46,291 nucleotides of DNA from Cytophagales bacterium (GTDB lineage: Bacteria > Bacteroidota > Bacteroidia > Cytophagales > Spirosomataceae): the NCBI GenBank assembly GCA_013298215.1, contig JAAFKE010000030.1, positions 1 to 46,291 on the forward strand. The letters are read 5' to 3'. A model generated the notes under the pieces. That model saw only the letters and a program-made list of their open reading frames with translations. It searched no databases and had not been told where the DNA came from. The position numbers were made by a program, and so were the translations under genes. Positions 1-7,899 of the stretch are shown piece by piece. Within the stretch, counting starts at the first letter, position 1. Every line of letters starts with the position of its first letter.

Positions 1-114
1 ATATGGTGGAACTCCTATAACTTTGACAGACCGCATTCGGCTCTCAAAGGTAAGACCCCACAAATGGTCTATAAGAATCAAGAGTATCTCCAGTCAATAG
101 TGGTTGCGGCATAA
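1..114 (+). mobile_element. 3' end of an integrase-core transposase (IS3/IS481-like), 5' truncated by window
   Basis: The frame is open from base 1 and ends at TAA 112-114, giving 37 residues of a transposase C-terminus. It contains F-D-R-P-H-S-A-L-K-G-K-T-P, the typical end of rve/DDE integrase-core transposases, where RPHSAL-type motifs follow the catalytic Glu. The rest of the element lies left of the window, so family assignment (IS3 or IS481 type) is tentative. No start codon is visible because the gene enters from outside. Confidence 0.75.
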
Positions 115-129
115 GGGGGGAGGACATAC

Positions 130-156
130 TGACAATAGCTTATTTGACAATGGCTT
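130..156. repeat. Tandem 12-bp repeat at the right edge of the IS
   Basis: TGACAATAGCTT (130-141) and TGACAATGGCTT (145-156) match at 11 of 12 bases and are separated by 3 bases. They lie just after the transposase stop and could belong to the terminal region of the left insertion sequence. The IS boundary itself cannot be fixed without the other end. Confidence 0.45.
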
Positions 157-210
157 AACTTTACAGAAGTTATTTTGTCCAGCTACTTAGCAGACCCCGT
201 AAAATAATTG

Positions 211-218
211 TAATTTTG
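211..218 (+). promoter_or_regulatory. TAATTTTG -7 box for the gene at 251
   Basis: This matches the Bacteroidota -7 consensus TAnnTTTG, 32 bases before the ATG at 251. No convincing -33 TTG was seen at the usual spacing, so only the -7 half is supported. Confidence 0.4.
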
Positions 219-250
219 GTTTCACTGTTTACATCCAAGACCCAACTTTC

Positions 251-1087
251 ATGACAATTTCGATACTCGGTGCTGGTTGGTTGGGTTTTCCGCTGGCTCA
301 AAAGCTGCTCGAAGCCAACCACGTAGTTCGGGCCAGTACGACTAAAATACAGAAGTTGGCCGTGCTACGCGCCGCTGGCATCCAACCGCTTTTGCTCAAC
401 CTTGCGCCTGATCCGACGGGTATCGGCTGGGGTTTTTTGTTAGAATGTGATGTGTTGGTCATTAATATACCACCTCGCACGGAGCGGCAAGGGCAGGAGT
501 TTCACCCGGCTCAGATAGAGGCCTTGGTCAAAATGATGCCGCAGACAGCCTGGCCCAAGAAAATTATTTACGTCAGCAGCACGTCGGTGTATCCCGAACA
601 AAACCGCGAAGTGACCGAAGACGATGTACGCACGCCCCAAGAATCGGCGGCGGGCGCGTTGGTGCGGGCCGAAAATAGGGTTGCCAGCCTGCCAATACCA
701 ACCGTAATCTTGCGTTGCGGCGGCCTAATGGGCTACGACCGAATGCCTGGCAAGTACGTGGCGGGCAAACAAAACCTAACCACGGGCAACGTTCCCGTAA
801 ACTACATTCACCGCCACGACGCGGTGGGTATTATAGCGGGCATAATTGCCTCCGAAGAAAACCTTTGGGGGCAAACCTACAACGCAGTAGCCCCGCAGCA
901 CCCCATTCGCAGGTTGGTTTACGAAAAAAACTGTGCCGATTTTGGGCTCGAGCCGCCAACTTTTGAGACACCAAGCACACCGCCGCACTGGCCGCCGCAC
1001 TACAAAACAGTGAACTCCGACAAGATAATTGCCACCCTCCCGTACCAGTTTGTGTACCCCGATCCGTTGTTGTTTTTGTACGAATAA
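251..1087 (+). CDS. SDR-like NAD(P)-binding protein (YeeZ type)
   Basis: A 278-residue Rossmann-fold protein. The N-terminal MTISILGAGWLG contains the dinucleotide-binding glycine motif GxGxxG (residues 7-12), and Y-V-S-S-T-S-V-Y follows at about residue 107 as in extended/atypical SDRs such as E. coli YeeZ. The usual YxxxK catalytic pair is not evident, as in that subgroup, so the reaction is unknown. It is probably a cytosolic nucleotide-sugar epimerase-like enzyme. It is the first gene after the left IS remnant, has its own -7 box, and converges on the DUF72 gene with a 15-base gap. Confidence 0.8.
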   Translation: MTISILGAGWLGFPLAQKLLEANHVVRASTTKIQKLAVLRAAGIQPLLLNLAPDPTGIGWGFLLECDVLVINIPPRTERQGQEFHPAQIEALVKMMPQTAWPKKIIYVSSTSVYPEQNREVTEDDVRTPQESAAGALVRAENRVASLPIPTVILRCGGLMGYDRMPGKYVAGKQNLTTGNVPVNYIHRHDAVGIIAGIIASEENLWGQTYNAVAPQHPIRRLVYEKNCADFGLEPPTFETPSTPPHWPPHYKTVNSDKIIATLPYQFVYPDPLLFLYE

Positions 1088-1102
1088 CAACCAGGCTGTT
1101 CT

Positions 1103-2020
1103 TCAAAACAAACTCCCTTGAACGGCTCTTGGCAAAAATCGGGGCTCGTCCAGGTTCAATCCGCAGTGAATATTAAGCTGTTGCACCCAGTATTTGACCA
1201 GTTCGGGAGCTTGGTCGTTGTTGCTACAATGCACAAATATATAGGCCGTTTGCAGGCCCTGGCCCAGCCAAACGCGGATGCGCTGCACCCATTCGTCGGC
1301 GCGGGTATAATCGGTGCGGTGCAGTTGGTTGCCCACAAACCGAAGTGTGAGGGTGGGCGTGGTGAGGGTTTGGTGCAGCACGTCGCGCCGCCCGGCCACG
1401 TCCGTAATGACCGTTCCGACGTTGTAGTTTTGCAGTATTTCGATGGTTTCACGCCACAAACCCGCGTCGGAAAACCAGACGGGGTTTCTGAACTCTACCG
1501 CCACTGGAAGTTGTTTGGGCAACGATTTGAGAAATGAGGCCAGAATAGGAAGTTTTTTGTGGTCAAAATAGGGTGCTAACTGCAAAAAGGTAGTGCCCAG
1601 GTTCGTTCCCAGGGCCAAAACTGCTTCGCAAAACTGGAGCGTTTGGTTTTCTACGCCGCTCAGTTGGGCGTCGTGGCTGATGGCCTGCGGAAACTTGGGG
1701 CAAAACGTAAAATGATCGGTGGCGGCGGTTTTCCATTTGGCGATGGTGTCCAGGCTGGGGCTTTGGTAGTGCGTCACGTTGAGTTCGATGGTATTGAACT
1801 GGCGAGTGTAGTGGTGCAAAAAGTCCTTTTCTTTGGCAACGCTGGGATAAATTTTACCCACCCAGTTTTTGTTGCTCCAAACGGGGCATCCTACAAAAAC
1901 TTGGGGCTTTTGGTTGGGTGTTTTGGGCAGTTGCGCACCAAGAACCACCGAAGTACTCGGGTGGCTGGGTGGCAGCGTAAAATCTACGTCCGAAACGTTG
2001 TCTATTTTTCCAAAGTCCAT
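1103..2020 (-). CDS. DUF72 domain protein (YecE family)
   Basis: A 305-residue protein of the DUF72/YecE family, predicted to fold as a TIM barrel. Family hallmarks seen are the early G-C-P-V-W-S-N-K-N-W segment followed by an F-N-T-I-E-L-N strand, a central T-F-L-Q-L-A-P motif, A-V-E-F-R-N-P-V-W, and a C-terminal F-V-H-C-S-N-N-D segment. The molecular function of the family is not established. The start at 2020 sits about 24 bases from a TAATTTTG box on the minus strand. It is transcribed divergently from purF and converges on the YeeZ-like gene. Confidence 0.88.
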   Translation of the reverse strand: MDFGKIDNVSDVDFTLPPSHPSTSVVLGAQLPKTPNQKPQVFVGCPVWSNKNWVGKIYPSVAKEKDFLHHYTRQFNTIELNVTHYQSPSLDTIAKWKTAATDHFTFCPKFPQAISHDAQLSGVENQTLQFCEAVLALGTNLGTTFLQLAPYFDHKKLPILASFLKSLPKQLPVAVEFRNPVWFSDAGLWRETIEILQNYNVGTVITDVAGRRDVLHQTLTTPTLTLRFVGNQLHRTDYTRADEWVQRIRVWLGQGLQTAYIFVHCSNNDQAPELVKYWVQQLNIHCGLNLDEPRFLPRAVQGSLF

Positions 2021-2043
2021 TGGCGGTTGTTGTTAGTATGTTC

Positions 2044-2051
2044 CAAAATTA
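2044..2051 (-). promoter_or_regulatory. TAATTTTG -7 box for the DUF72 gene
   Basis: Read on the minus strand this matches TAnnTTTG and lies 23 bases upstream of the start at 2020. It shares the 126-base divergent spacer with the purF promoter. Confidence 0.4.
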
Positions 2052-2113
2052 CAGTGTGTTGGCGGTTTTTAGAGTTTTTTTAAATTAATAGCGACGTTGC
2101 GAAACTGTTTTTT

Positions 2114-2121
2114 TAACTTTG
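2114..2121 (+). promoter_or_regulatory. TAACTTTG -7 box for purF
   Basis: TAnnTTTG match 25 bases before the ATG at 2147. A TTG at 2097-2099 is only 14 bases upstream, shorter than the usual -33/-7 spacing. Confidence 0.42.
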
Positions 2122-2146
2122 TTGCAACACATCTCCCCATTACCCA

Positions 2147-4039
2147 ATGAGCGACGTAATCAAACACGAATGCGGCATCGCCCTAATTCGTCTTCGCAAG
2201 CCTTATCAATACTACATCGATAAGTACAAAACGCCACTCTACGCGGCCAACAAATTATACCTGCTGATGGAAAAACAGGTGAATCGCGGGCAAGATGGCG
2301 CGGGGGTTGCCAACATCAAGATTGAGGTCCCTCCTGGCCACCGATACATTAGTAGATATAGGTCGGTAGAGCCGCAGCCCGTTCAAGATATTTTTGAGAA
2401 GATCAATAAAAAATTTAGCAAAGTACAGAAGAAAAATCGTGATAAGTACCGCGATGCCAGCTGGTTGCAGGAGAACTTAGCCTTCACGGGGGAGGTCTGG
2501 CTGGGCCACCTGCGCTACGGTACGCACGGTGCCAACGAAATAGAAAGTTGCCACCCCATGCTTCGCCAAAGCAACTGGCGGAGCCGCAATTTGGTGATGG
2601 CCGGCAACTTCAACATGACCAACGTTGAGGAGCTGTTTGAGAAATTGGTCTCTTTGGGACAGCACCCAAAAGACAAGGTGGATACGGTGACGGTGATGGA
2701 AAAAATCGGGCACTTCCTCGACGAAGCCAACCAGCAAGTCTTCGACCGTTTCAAGGGTATTTACGGAAATCCCGACTTGTCGAGAATAATTGAAGATAAC
2801 ATTGACTTGGCGCGGGTATTGCACCGGTCGTGCCGCGATTTCGACGGCGGCTTTGCCATGGCTGGTATGACTGGCCATGGCTCGGCGTTTGTGGTGCGCG
2901 ACCCAGCGGGTATCCGACCGGCCTACTACTACGCCGACGACGAGGTAGTGGTGGTAGCGTCCGAAAAGCCAGCCATCAAAACGGCTTTTAACGTAGATTA
3001 TAGTCAGATCAAAGAAATACAGCCTGGCCACGCGCTCATCGTGGACAAATACGGTGAGTATAACGAGTTTATGGTGCTCGAACCCACCGAGAAACGCTCG
3101 TGCTCGTTCGAGCGCATTTATTTTTCGCGTGCTTCGGATCCCAATATCTACAACGAGCGCAAAATGTTGGGTCGCTTGATGATCCCCCAAATACTGGAGG
3201 AGGTAGATTATGACCTCGAAAATACGGTGTTTTCCTACATTCCGAACACCGCCGAAACGGCCTTCTTTGGCATGGTGGAAGGGTTGGAAGACTACTTGGC
3301 CAAGAAACGCCGCAACGCCATTTTAGAGGGAAACCTGTCGCCCGAGGAGTTGGATAAAGTGCTGTCGTTCAGGCCCAGAATCGAAAAATTGGTCTCCAAG
3401 GATGTAAAAGTCCGCACTTTTATTACCGACGAAGCCCAGCGCAACGATATGGTAGCGCACGTCTATGACACCACCTACGAGGTTGTTCGGAAGGGAGTTG
3501 ATACGGTGGTGGTACTCGACGACTCGATTGTGCGCGGCACTACCCTCGAGCGCAGTATTCTTAAAATGCTGGATCGGTTAGAACCCAAAAAGATCGTCAT
3601 TGTGTCGTCGGCTCCCCAAATTCGTTACCCCGACTGCTACGGCATAGATATGTCGAAAGTAGGGGAGTTTGTAGCCTACCGCGCCCTCCGAAAACTGCTA
3701 CACGAGCAAGGCTTAGAAAACCTGGCCGACGAAGCCTACGCCCAGGCCACGGCGGCGTTGGCCACCGGAAATGCCTACGGTCACAACTACTTAAAACAAC
3801 TTTATGACCGCTACGAGTACGGCGTTATATCGCGAAAAGTAGCTGACATTGTGCGGCCCAAAGACCTAAAAGCTGAACTTGCGGTGCTTTTCCAGACCGT
3901 CGAAAACCTCCATAAAGCCTGCCCCGACCACTCGGGCGACTGGTATTTTACGGGCAACTACCCAACACCAGGCGGCAACAAGGTGGTGAATCGGGCGTTT
4001 GTGAACCAGTTTGAAGGAAAAATCCAAAGAGCCTACTAA
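2147..4039 (+). CDS. purF: Amidophosphoribosyltransferase, long Bacteroidota form
   Basis: First committed enzyme of purine synthesis: it transfers glutamine amide nitrogen to PRPP. The protein is 630 residues against about 470-505 in E. coli and B. subtilis. The N-terminal class II glutaminase domain has the nucleophile at Cys9 (M-S-D-V-I-K-H-E-C-G) with N-R-G-Q-D-G-A-G and G-H-L-R-Y-G-T-H-G motifs. The phosphoribosyltransferase domain carries the PRPP loop V-V-V-L-D-D-S-I-V-R-G-T-T at about residues 453-466. Inserts in the glutaminase half and a longer C-terminus explain the length. The eight residues before Cys9 imply propeptide cleavage. The holin-like gene starts 3 bases after its stop, suggesting one transcript. 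Confidence 0.93.
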   Translation: MSDVIKHECGIALIRLRKPYQYYIDKYKTPLYAANKLYLLMEKQVNRGQDGAGVANIKIEVPPGHRYISRYRSVEPQPVQDIFEKINKKFSKVQKKNRDKYRDASWLQENLAFTGEVWLGHLRYGTHGANEIESCHPMLRQSNWRSRNLVMAGNFNMTNVEELFEKLVSLGQHPKDKVDTVTVMEKIGHFLDEANQQVFDRFKGIYGNPDLSRIIEDNIDLARVLHRSCRDFDGGFAMAGMTGHGSAFVVRDPAGIRPAYYYADDEVVVVASEKPAIKTAFNVDYSQIKEIQPGHALIVDKYGEYNEFMVLEPTEKRSCSFERIYFSRASDPNIYNERKMLGRLMIPQILEEVDYDLENTVFSYIPNTAETAFFGMVEGLEDYLAKKRRNAILEGNLSPEELDKVLSFRPRIEKLVSKDVKVRTFITDEAQRNDMVAHVYDTTYEVVRKGVDTVVVLDDSIVRGTTLERSILKMLDRLEPKKIVIVSSAPQIRYPDCYGIDMSKVGEFVAYRALRKLLHEQGLENLADEAYAQATAALATGNAYGHNYLKQLYDRYEYGVISRKVADIVRPKDLKAELAVLFQTVENLHKACPDHSGDWYFTGNYPTPGGNKVVNRAFVNQFEGKIQRAY

Positions 4040-4042
4040 CCC

Positions 4043-4390
4043 ATGCTGGAACGCGTAACCGAAATACGAGACACCCTTCTGGCCTACGTGGAGGCGCGGG
4101 TAGAGATGCTCCGCACCGACCTCCAAGCCCGTTTTGAGGACACCGTTGTGCTGATTGTCTACTTTGTGTTGCTCGTGGCTGCCGCCACGGCGGGGCTCAT
4201 ATTTTTGTTTGCTTTGCTGGCAGCGGCCCTTAATATTTGGCTTCAGAGTCAGTACGTTGGTTGGCTCTTGGTATTTCTGCTTTTTGCGCTTCCCTTTGCG
4301 TGTTTGGTTGTTTTTAAGCGGTTTTTCTTGCGTCAAATCCGCCAACTGTTGAACCAAATTTTGAAAACAAGGCCAGACCAAACCTCATAA
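4043..4390 (+). CDS. Small membrane protein, phage holin superfamily III-like
   Basis: A 115-residue protein with an amphipathic N-terminal helix (residues 1-30), two hydrophobic segments (about 32-60 and 68-90) joined by a short loop, and a basic tail ending in K-T-R-P-D-Q-T-S. This architecture matches the Phage_holin_3_6 / holin-X family found in many chromosomes that carry no phage. Its role is unknown and lysis need not be implied. It begins 3 bases after purF and overlaps the 3' end of the convergent SDR gene by 6 bases. Confidence 0.75.
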   Translation: MLERVTEIRDTLLAYVEARVEMLRTDLQARFEDTVVLIVYFVLLVAAATAGLIFLFALLAAALNIWLQSQYVGWLLVFLLFALPFACLVVFKRFFLRQIRQLLNQILKTRPDQTS

Positions 4391-5173
4391 ACTTGCCGTT
4401 TTGCCCCCGTCTACTGGTATGTTTATGCCGCTGATGCTGGCAGCAGCAGGGCTACACAAAAACGCGGCGGCGGCGGCCACCTCCTCGGCCTCGGCAAAGC
4501 GGCCAACGGGAATCTCAGATTCTAACTGCGCGGCTACGGCCTGCGTTGTTGTGCCAGCGCTCTGGGCGCGCATGGCCAAAACTGCGTCTAAACGCGCCGT
4601 TTTAGTGAACCCAGGCAACACATTATTGACCGTAATGCCATACTGCCCCAACTCCAACGACAACGTTTTGGCCCAGTTTCCAACCGCTGCCCGCACGGTG
4701 TTCGACACGCCCAGCCCCGCTATGGGTTGCTTAACGGACGTACTGATAATGTTTACGATGCGCCCAAACCCCCATTTTTTCATAGACGGCACAACGGCTT
4801 GCGCCAAAATGTGGTTGTTGATGAGGTGGTTCTGGAACGTTTGAACCAACTGGTCAATGGGGGCATCGATGATGGCGCCACCCGCTGGCCCGCCCGTGTT
4901 GTTGATTAAAATATGCACGTCGGGGTGCTGCGCCAAATAGTTTTCGATGGCAGATTTGACCTGGGAGGTGTCCGCAAAATCGGCCACGATGTAGCGGTGC
5001 GTTTGGCCGCTGGCGGTGTCTAAGCCCGCGCAAACTGCTTGCAGGGCCGTTTCGTTGCGGGCCATGAGCGTCACGTTTGCGCCCATGAGGGCGAGCTCTA
5101 CGGCTACTGCGCGGCCAATGCCCTGCGTACTTCCGCACACGATGGCGGTTTTGTTGGTTAGGTTCAGGTTCAT
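4385..5173 (-). CDS. SDR family protein with degenerate active site (BKR-like)
   Basis: A 262-residue classical-length SDR. The cofactor motif G-S-T-Q-G-I-G (GxxxGxG, residues 14-20), the N-N-T-G-G segment near residue 90 and the C-terminal P-V-D-G-G-K are present. The catalytic YxxxK is replaced: where Y-S-A-S-K is expected the sequence reads L-G-V-S-N-T-V-R-A-A-V, so Tyr becomes Ser and Lys becomes Arg. This matches a known 'BKR-like' SDR subgroup with an imperfect tetrad. It may bind NAD(P) without classical dehydrogenase activity, or use other residues. It stands alone between two oppositely oriented genes. Confidence 0.88.
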   Translation of the reverse strand: MNLNLTNKTAIVCGSTQGIGRAVAVELALMGANVTLMARNETALQAVCAGLDTASGQTHRYIVADFADTSQVKSAIENYLAQHPDVHILINNTGGPAGGAIIDAPIDQLVQTFQNHLINNHILAQAVVPSMKKWGFGRIVNIISTSVKQPIAGLGVSNTVRAAVGNWAKTLSLELGQYGITVNNVLPGFTKTARLDAVLAMRAQSAGTTTQAVAAQLESEIPVGRFAEAEEVAAAAAFLCSPAAASISGINIPVDGGKTASL

Positions 5174-5356
5174 ATTTTATTGGTATAGATTCTTACATTT
5201 GTTGGGTAGTGCATCCATCAGGCGGCGTTTTTTGCGGGCTTTAAGGGTGTTCATTTCGCTGGAAATGAACACTACGTCTTCAATCAAATGTACACCATTA
5301 TAACCAAAAAGCCAAACCTCCGATGAGCCAACGTCTCAACATTCGATCATTGTAGT

Positions 5357-5364
5357 TATCTTGC
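5357..5364 (+). promoter_or_regulatory. TATCTTGC promoter-like box for the SdiA-regulated lipoprotein gene
   Basis: TATCTTGC resembles the TAnnTTTG(C) box. The extended 13-mer TATCTTGCCTGCA (5357-5369) recurs exactly at 16275-16287 upstream of mazG. It lies about 30 bases before the GTG start at 5395. Confidence 0.35.
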
Positions 5365-5394
5365 CTGCAAATCTAAAACTAACTTTATTATCCC

Positions 5395-6231
5395 GTGAAA
5401 AACAAACTTTGTTTGCTGCTAACTGTGTTTATGTTGGCAAATTGTACGCCCCAGAAAAAAGCCAATGAACAGGTACAAACTACTGAAAAGCAAGTAGTTG
5501 AACCGTTTTTGTATGACCTCGACCAGCCCAGCGAACGCTTCGAGTTGCCCCCACAATTAGAGGAGGTATCGGGGTTGTCGTACTACAAACCGGGGCAATT
5601 TTTGTGTATTCAAGACGAAATTGCGGTGGCTTACGTGTATGACGTGCAAAAAAAGAAAATCGTGGAGGAGTTTAGTTTTGGCGGCTACGGCGATTTTGAG
5701 GGCATCGAGGCCGTTGGCGACGAGATATACGTACTCAGAAGCGACGGCGACCTTTTTAGTTTTACGCCTCCCAACAAAGACATTCGGCACGCAAAAACCG
5801 ACCTGCCTGGCAAGAACGACGTGGAGGGTTTGGGCTACAACCCGCGCACCAAACGCTTACTTTTGGCGGTGAAAGAAAGTTCTAAAAAAGGAGAAAGGGT
5901 TTCGGACAAGATCATTTATTCGTTCGATCTGCTAAACCGCGCGGTCTGGAAAGAACTGGTGATCGACCCCGCCGTGTCCCCCGACTTTATGCCGTCGGGT
6001 TTGGCGGTGCATCCCATCACGGGGCGTTATTACGTTATTTCTTCGGCGGGCGATGCCCTCATCGTCATGGATCCGAAAGGGCGCATTATTGAGCAGAGGC
6101 CGCTGAGTAAAAAAAGTTTGCGGCAACCCGAGGGCATTTGTTTTGCACCCGACGGCACCATGTACATTTCGAGCGAAGGCAAGGGGAAGGGTGGGTATTT
6201 TTTGCAGTACAATTATCCGCAGAATAATTGA
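5395..6231 (+). CDS. SdiA-regulated domain lipoprotein
   Basis: A 278-residue exported lipoprotein starting at GTG. The signal peptide MKNKLCLLLTVFMLANC ends in lipobox L-A-N-C with Cys17 as the lipidated residue, followed by a short polar linker. The body matches the SdiA-regulated (PF06977) beta-propeller family: E-E-V-S-G-L-S-Y near residue 59, G-D-F-E-G-I-E-A near 100, and C-terminal Q-P-E-G-I-C-F-A-P-D-G. Homologues are often called phytase-like or esterase-like propellers, but substrate and function are not known. It is monocistronic and ends at a strong hairpin shared with the convergent porin gene. Confidence 0.83.
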   Translation: MKNKLCLLLTVFMLANCTPQKKANEQVQTTEKQVVEPFLYDLDQPSERFELPPQLEEVSGLSYYKPGQFLCIQDEIAVAYVYDVQKKKIVEEFSFGGYGDFEGIEAVGDEIYVLRSDGDLFSFTPPNKDIRHAKTDLPGKNDVEGLGYNPRTKRLLLAVKESSKKGERVSDKIIYSFDLLNRAVWKELVIDPAVSPDFMPSGLAVHPITGRYYVISSAGDALIVMDPKGRIIEQRPLSKKSLRQPEGICFAPDGTMYISSEGKGKGGYFLQYNYPQNN

Positions 6232-6252
6232 AGTAGAGCCGCGCACCGATAA

Positions 6253-6294
6253 GAAACCCCTTTGGTGGCGAGATGTTGCCAACAGAGGGGTTTC
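6253..6294. terminator. Bidirectional hairpin terminator
   Basis: GAAACCCCT (6253-6261) pairs perfectly with AGGGGTTTC (6286-6294), with an inner TGGC/GCCA pairing. It lies between the convergent lipoprotein gene and the end of the LIV/porin operon, and runs of T/A flank it on both sides. Confidence 0.6.
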
Positions 6295-6317
6295 GGGGTG
6301 GGTTTTTCAATAGAAAA

Positions 6318-7847
6318 TTAAAAATTATACGTCACCACGCTGTCGAAACGGTGGTTGATGGCATTGAATGGCCGCGCCAGAGCGCCAGTAGCGGGTTTGA
6401 ACGACGTATTAGCGGGCAAATTGCCGCTGGCATCAGGTACGGTTCCGTCGATGTCGGCCCATTTCATGGTCGTAAATTCGTATTCAAAGGCTACTTTTAT
6501 CTTACCCGAATAAATATCTAAGCGTGGAGCAATGCGCAGCATATTGTCGAATGTCCGCGAGGAGGCGGTGTTAATTCCCCGGCCTAAAAACGACAGGCTT
6601 GTGCCCAGAACATTCGCGCGGTTGATTGGATTAGACAGTCCCATGTTTTGCAAGTAGCCAACAAAAAGGGCTGGCTGGTATTTTTTAGACTTGGTCGAAA
6701 TCAATTCACTCCAAATATTAAATTGGTTCTGATTGGCATATTGCCACGCACCCGTGGCGGCATCGCGGTATTCGGCAAGGCCGCCCAAGCCCACGTATTG
6801 GGTGTAGCTTTGGCCATAGTTTGTGTATGCTTTTAAGGTTACTTTGTCGGAAGTGAGCTTGACAAATGCCAGCAGGTTTAGCGCAAAAATATTGGTATTT
6901 ATGTTTTTCACAACATTAGGCGCACCTATTCCGCCAAAAATACCCGTTGTTGGGTTGCGGGTGTCGTTTATGCGTGGCCGTAAGGTATTGCCCTCGATGC
7001 CCACCGAGGCCAGTACTTTTTTGTTTTCGTGGGCCAACTGAATGGCGAAAGATGGGGTTGTCGAAAACTTTTGGGCATCTACACCCGTGCCCGACTGGAA
7101 AGCCCCCGCTGGGCTGAATCCCGCCAAGTCGTAGCCAAAGATCATCCCCATCAACGAAACCGTTTTGTTGAACTTGTGGGTGAGGCGTACCTGTGGCAAG
7201 AAACTAAATGGATTGAAGGGGATACCCGTGGCAAAGTGTGCCGTTCCTGGAAAACATTTTAGGATAAAGTTGGGGTTCCAATACTGTCCAACGAGGAGCT
7301 GGGTTTTTTCCCAGTCCAAGGCCACGTAGGCGTGCCTTAGCCGCAGCAGGTTTTCTGTGCCGCCGCCCGACGTGCCCGCAACCCCGTTGGTGATTCCGAA
7401 AAAATCGGTTTCTAACATTCCGTTGGCTTTGGCACCGAAGGCTGTGATGCCCGCAAAACGTACTCCCAGACGAGTAATGATGGCCGAGTAGCCCAACTGC
7501 GGCACGGCGTTAATATCTTCGTTGAGGTTGTTGGTGAGGCTCGTCCCAGTTCTGATCGGTAAGTTGGTGGCATCCAGTGGATATACCCCCAAAACACCAT
7601 CACGCAAATCGAGATTACGTCGGGTATTGAAATACATATCGTTTCTGACAAACCCGTAAACCGTCACTTTTTGTTCGGCTGGTGGGGCAACTGGTGCAGT
7701 AGCGGGAGTTGGAGTGCTGGCAGCTGTTGCTGGCGCGGCTGGTGCTGGCGCGGCGGGTGCTGGTGGCTGCGGAGCGGTGGTGGTTTGGCCAATGGTGCTG
7801 GCGCTTGCTATGAGCAAGCCCAGCAGGCTGAGTATTGTTTTTTTCAT
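6318..7847 (-). CDS. Outer-membrane porin-like beta-barrel with Pro/Ala-rich N-terminal linker
   Basis: A 509-residue protein with a signal peptide (MKKTILSLLGLLIASASTIG) and then about 40 residues that are almost only Pro, Ala and Thr, ending in P-P-A-E-Q. From about residue 62 (K-V-T-V-Y-G-F-V-R-N-D) it reads as alternating amphipathic strands and closes with R-F-D-S-V-V-T-Y-N-F, a classic terminal aromatic for BAM insertion. It resembles DcaP-like porins. It is the last gene of the LIV-type importer operon, 52 bases after livF, so it is inferred to admit the same substrate across the outer membrane. The substrate is unknown. Confidence 0.72.
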   Translation of the reverse strand: MKKTILSLLGLLIASASTIGQTTTAPQPPAPAAPAPAAPATAASTPTPATAPVAPPAEQKVTVYGFVRNDMYFNTRRNLDLRDGVLGVYPLDATNLPIRTGTSLTNNLNEDINAVPQLGYSAIITRLGVRFAGITAFGAKANGMLETDFFGITNGVAGTSGGGTENLLRLRHAYVALDWEKTQLLVGQYWNPNFILKCFPGTAHFATGIPFNPFSFLPQVRLTHKFNKTVSLMGMIFGYDLAGFSPAGAFQSGTGVDAQKFSTTPSFAIQLAHENKKVLASVGIEGNTLRPRINDTRNPTTGIFGGIGAPNVVKNINTNIFALNLLAFVKLTSDKVTLKAYTNYGQSYTQYVGLGGLAEYRDAATGAWQYANQNQFNIWSELISTKSKKYQPALFVGYLQNMGLSNPINRANVLGTSLSFLGRGINTASSRTFDNMLRIAPRLDIYSGKIKVAFEYEFTTMKWADIDGTVPDASGNLPANTSFKPATGALARPFNAINHRFDSVVTYNF

Positions 7848-7899
7848 GATTTGGTTGTTTTGTATAGATTAGATTAAGGTGAAAAATGAGCGGTACTTG

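Noticed and set aside
2477-3190. 237-residue open frame antisense to purF
   Set aside because: Shadow of a well-supported gene, rich in His/Val/Arg as expected from reversed codons.
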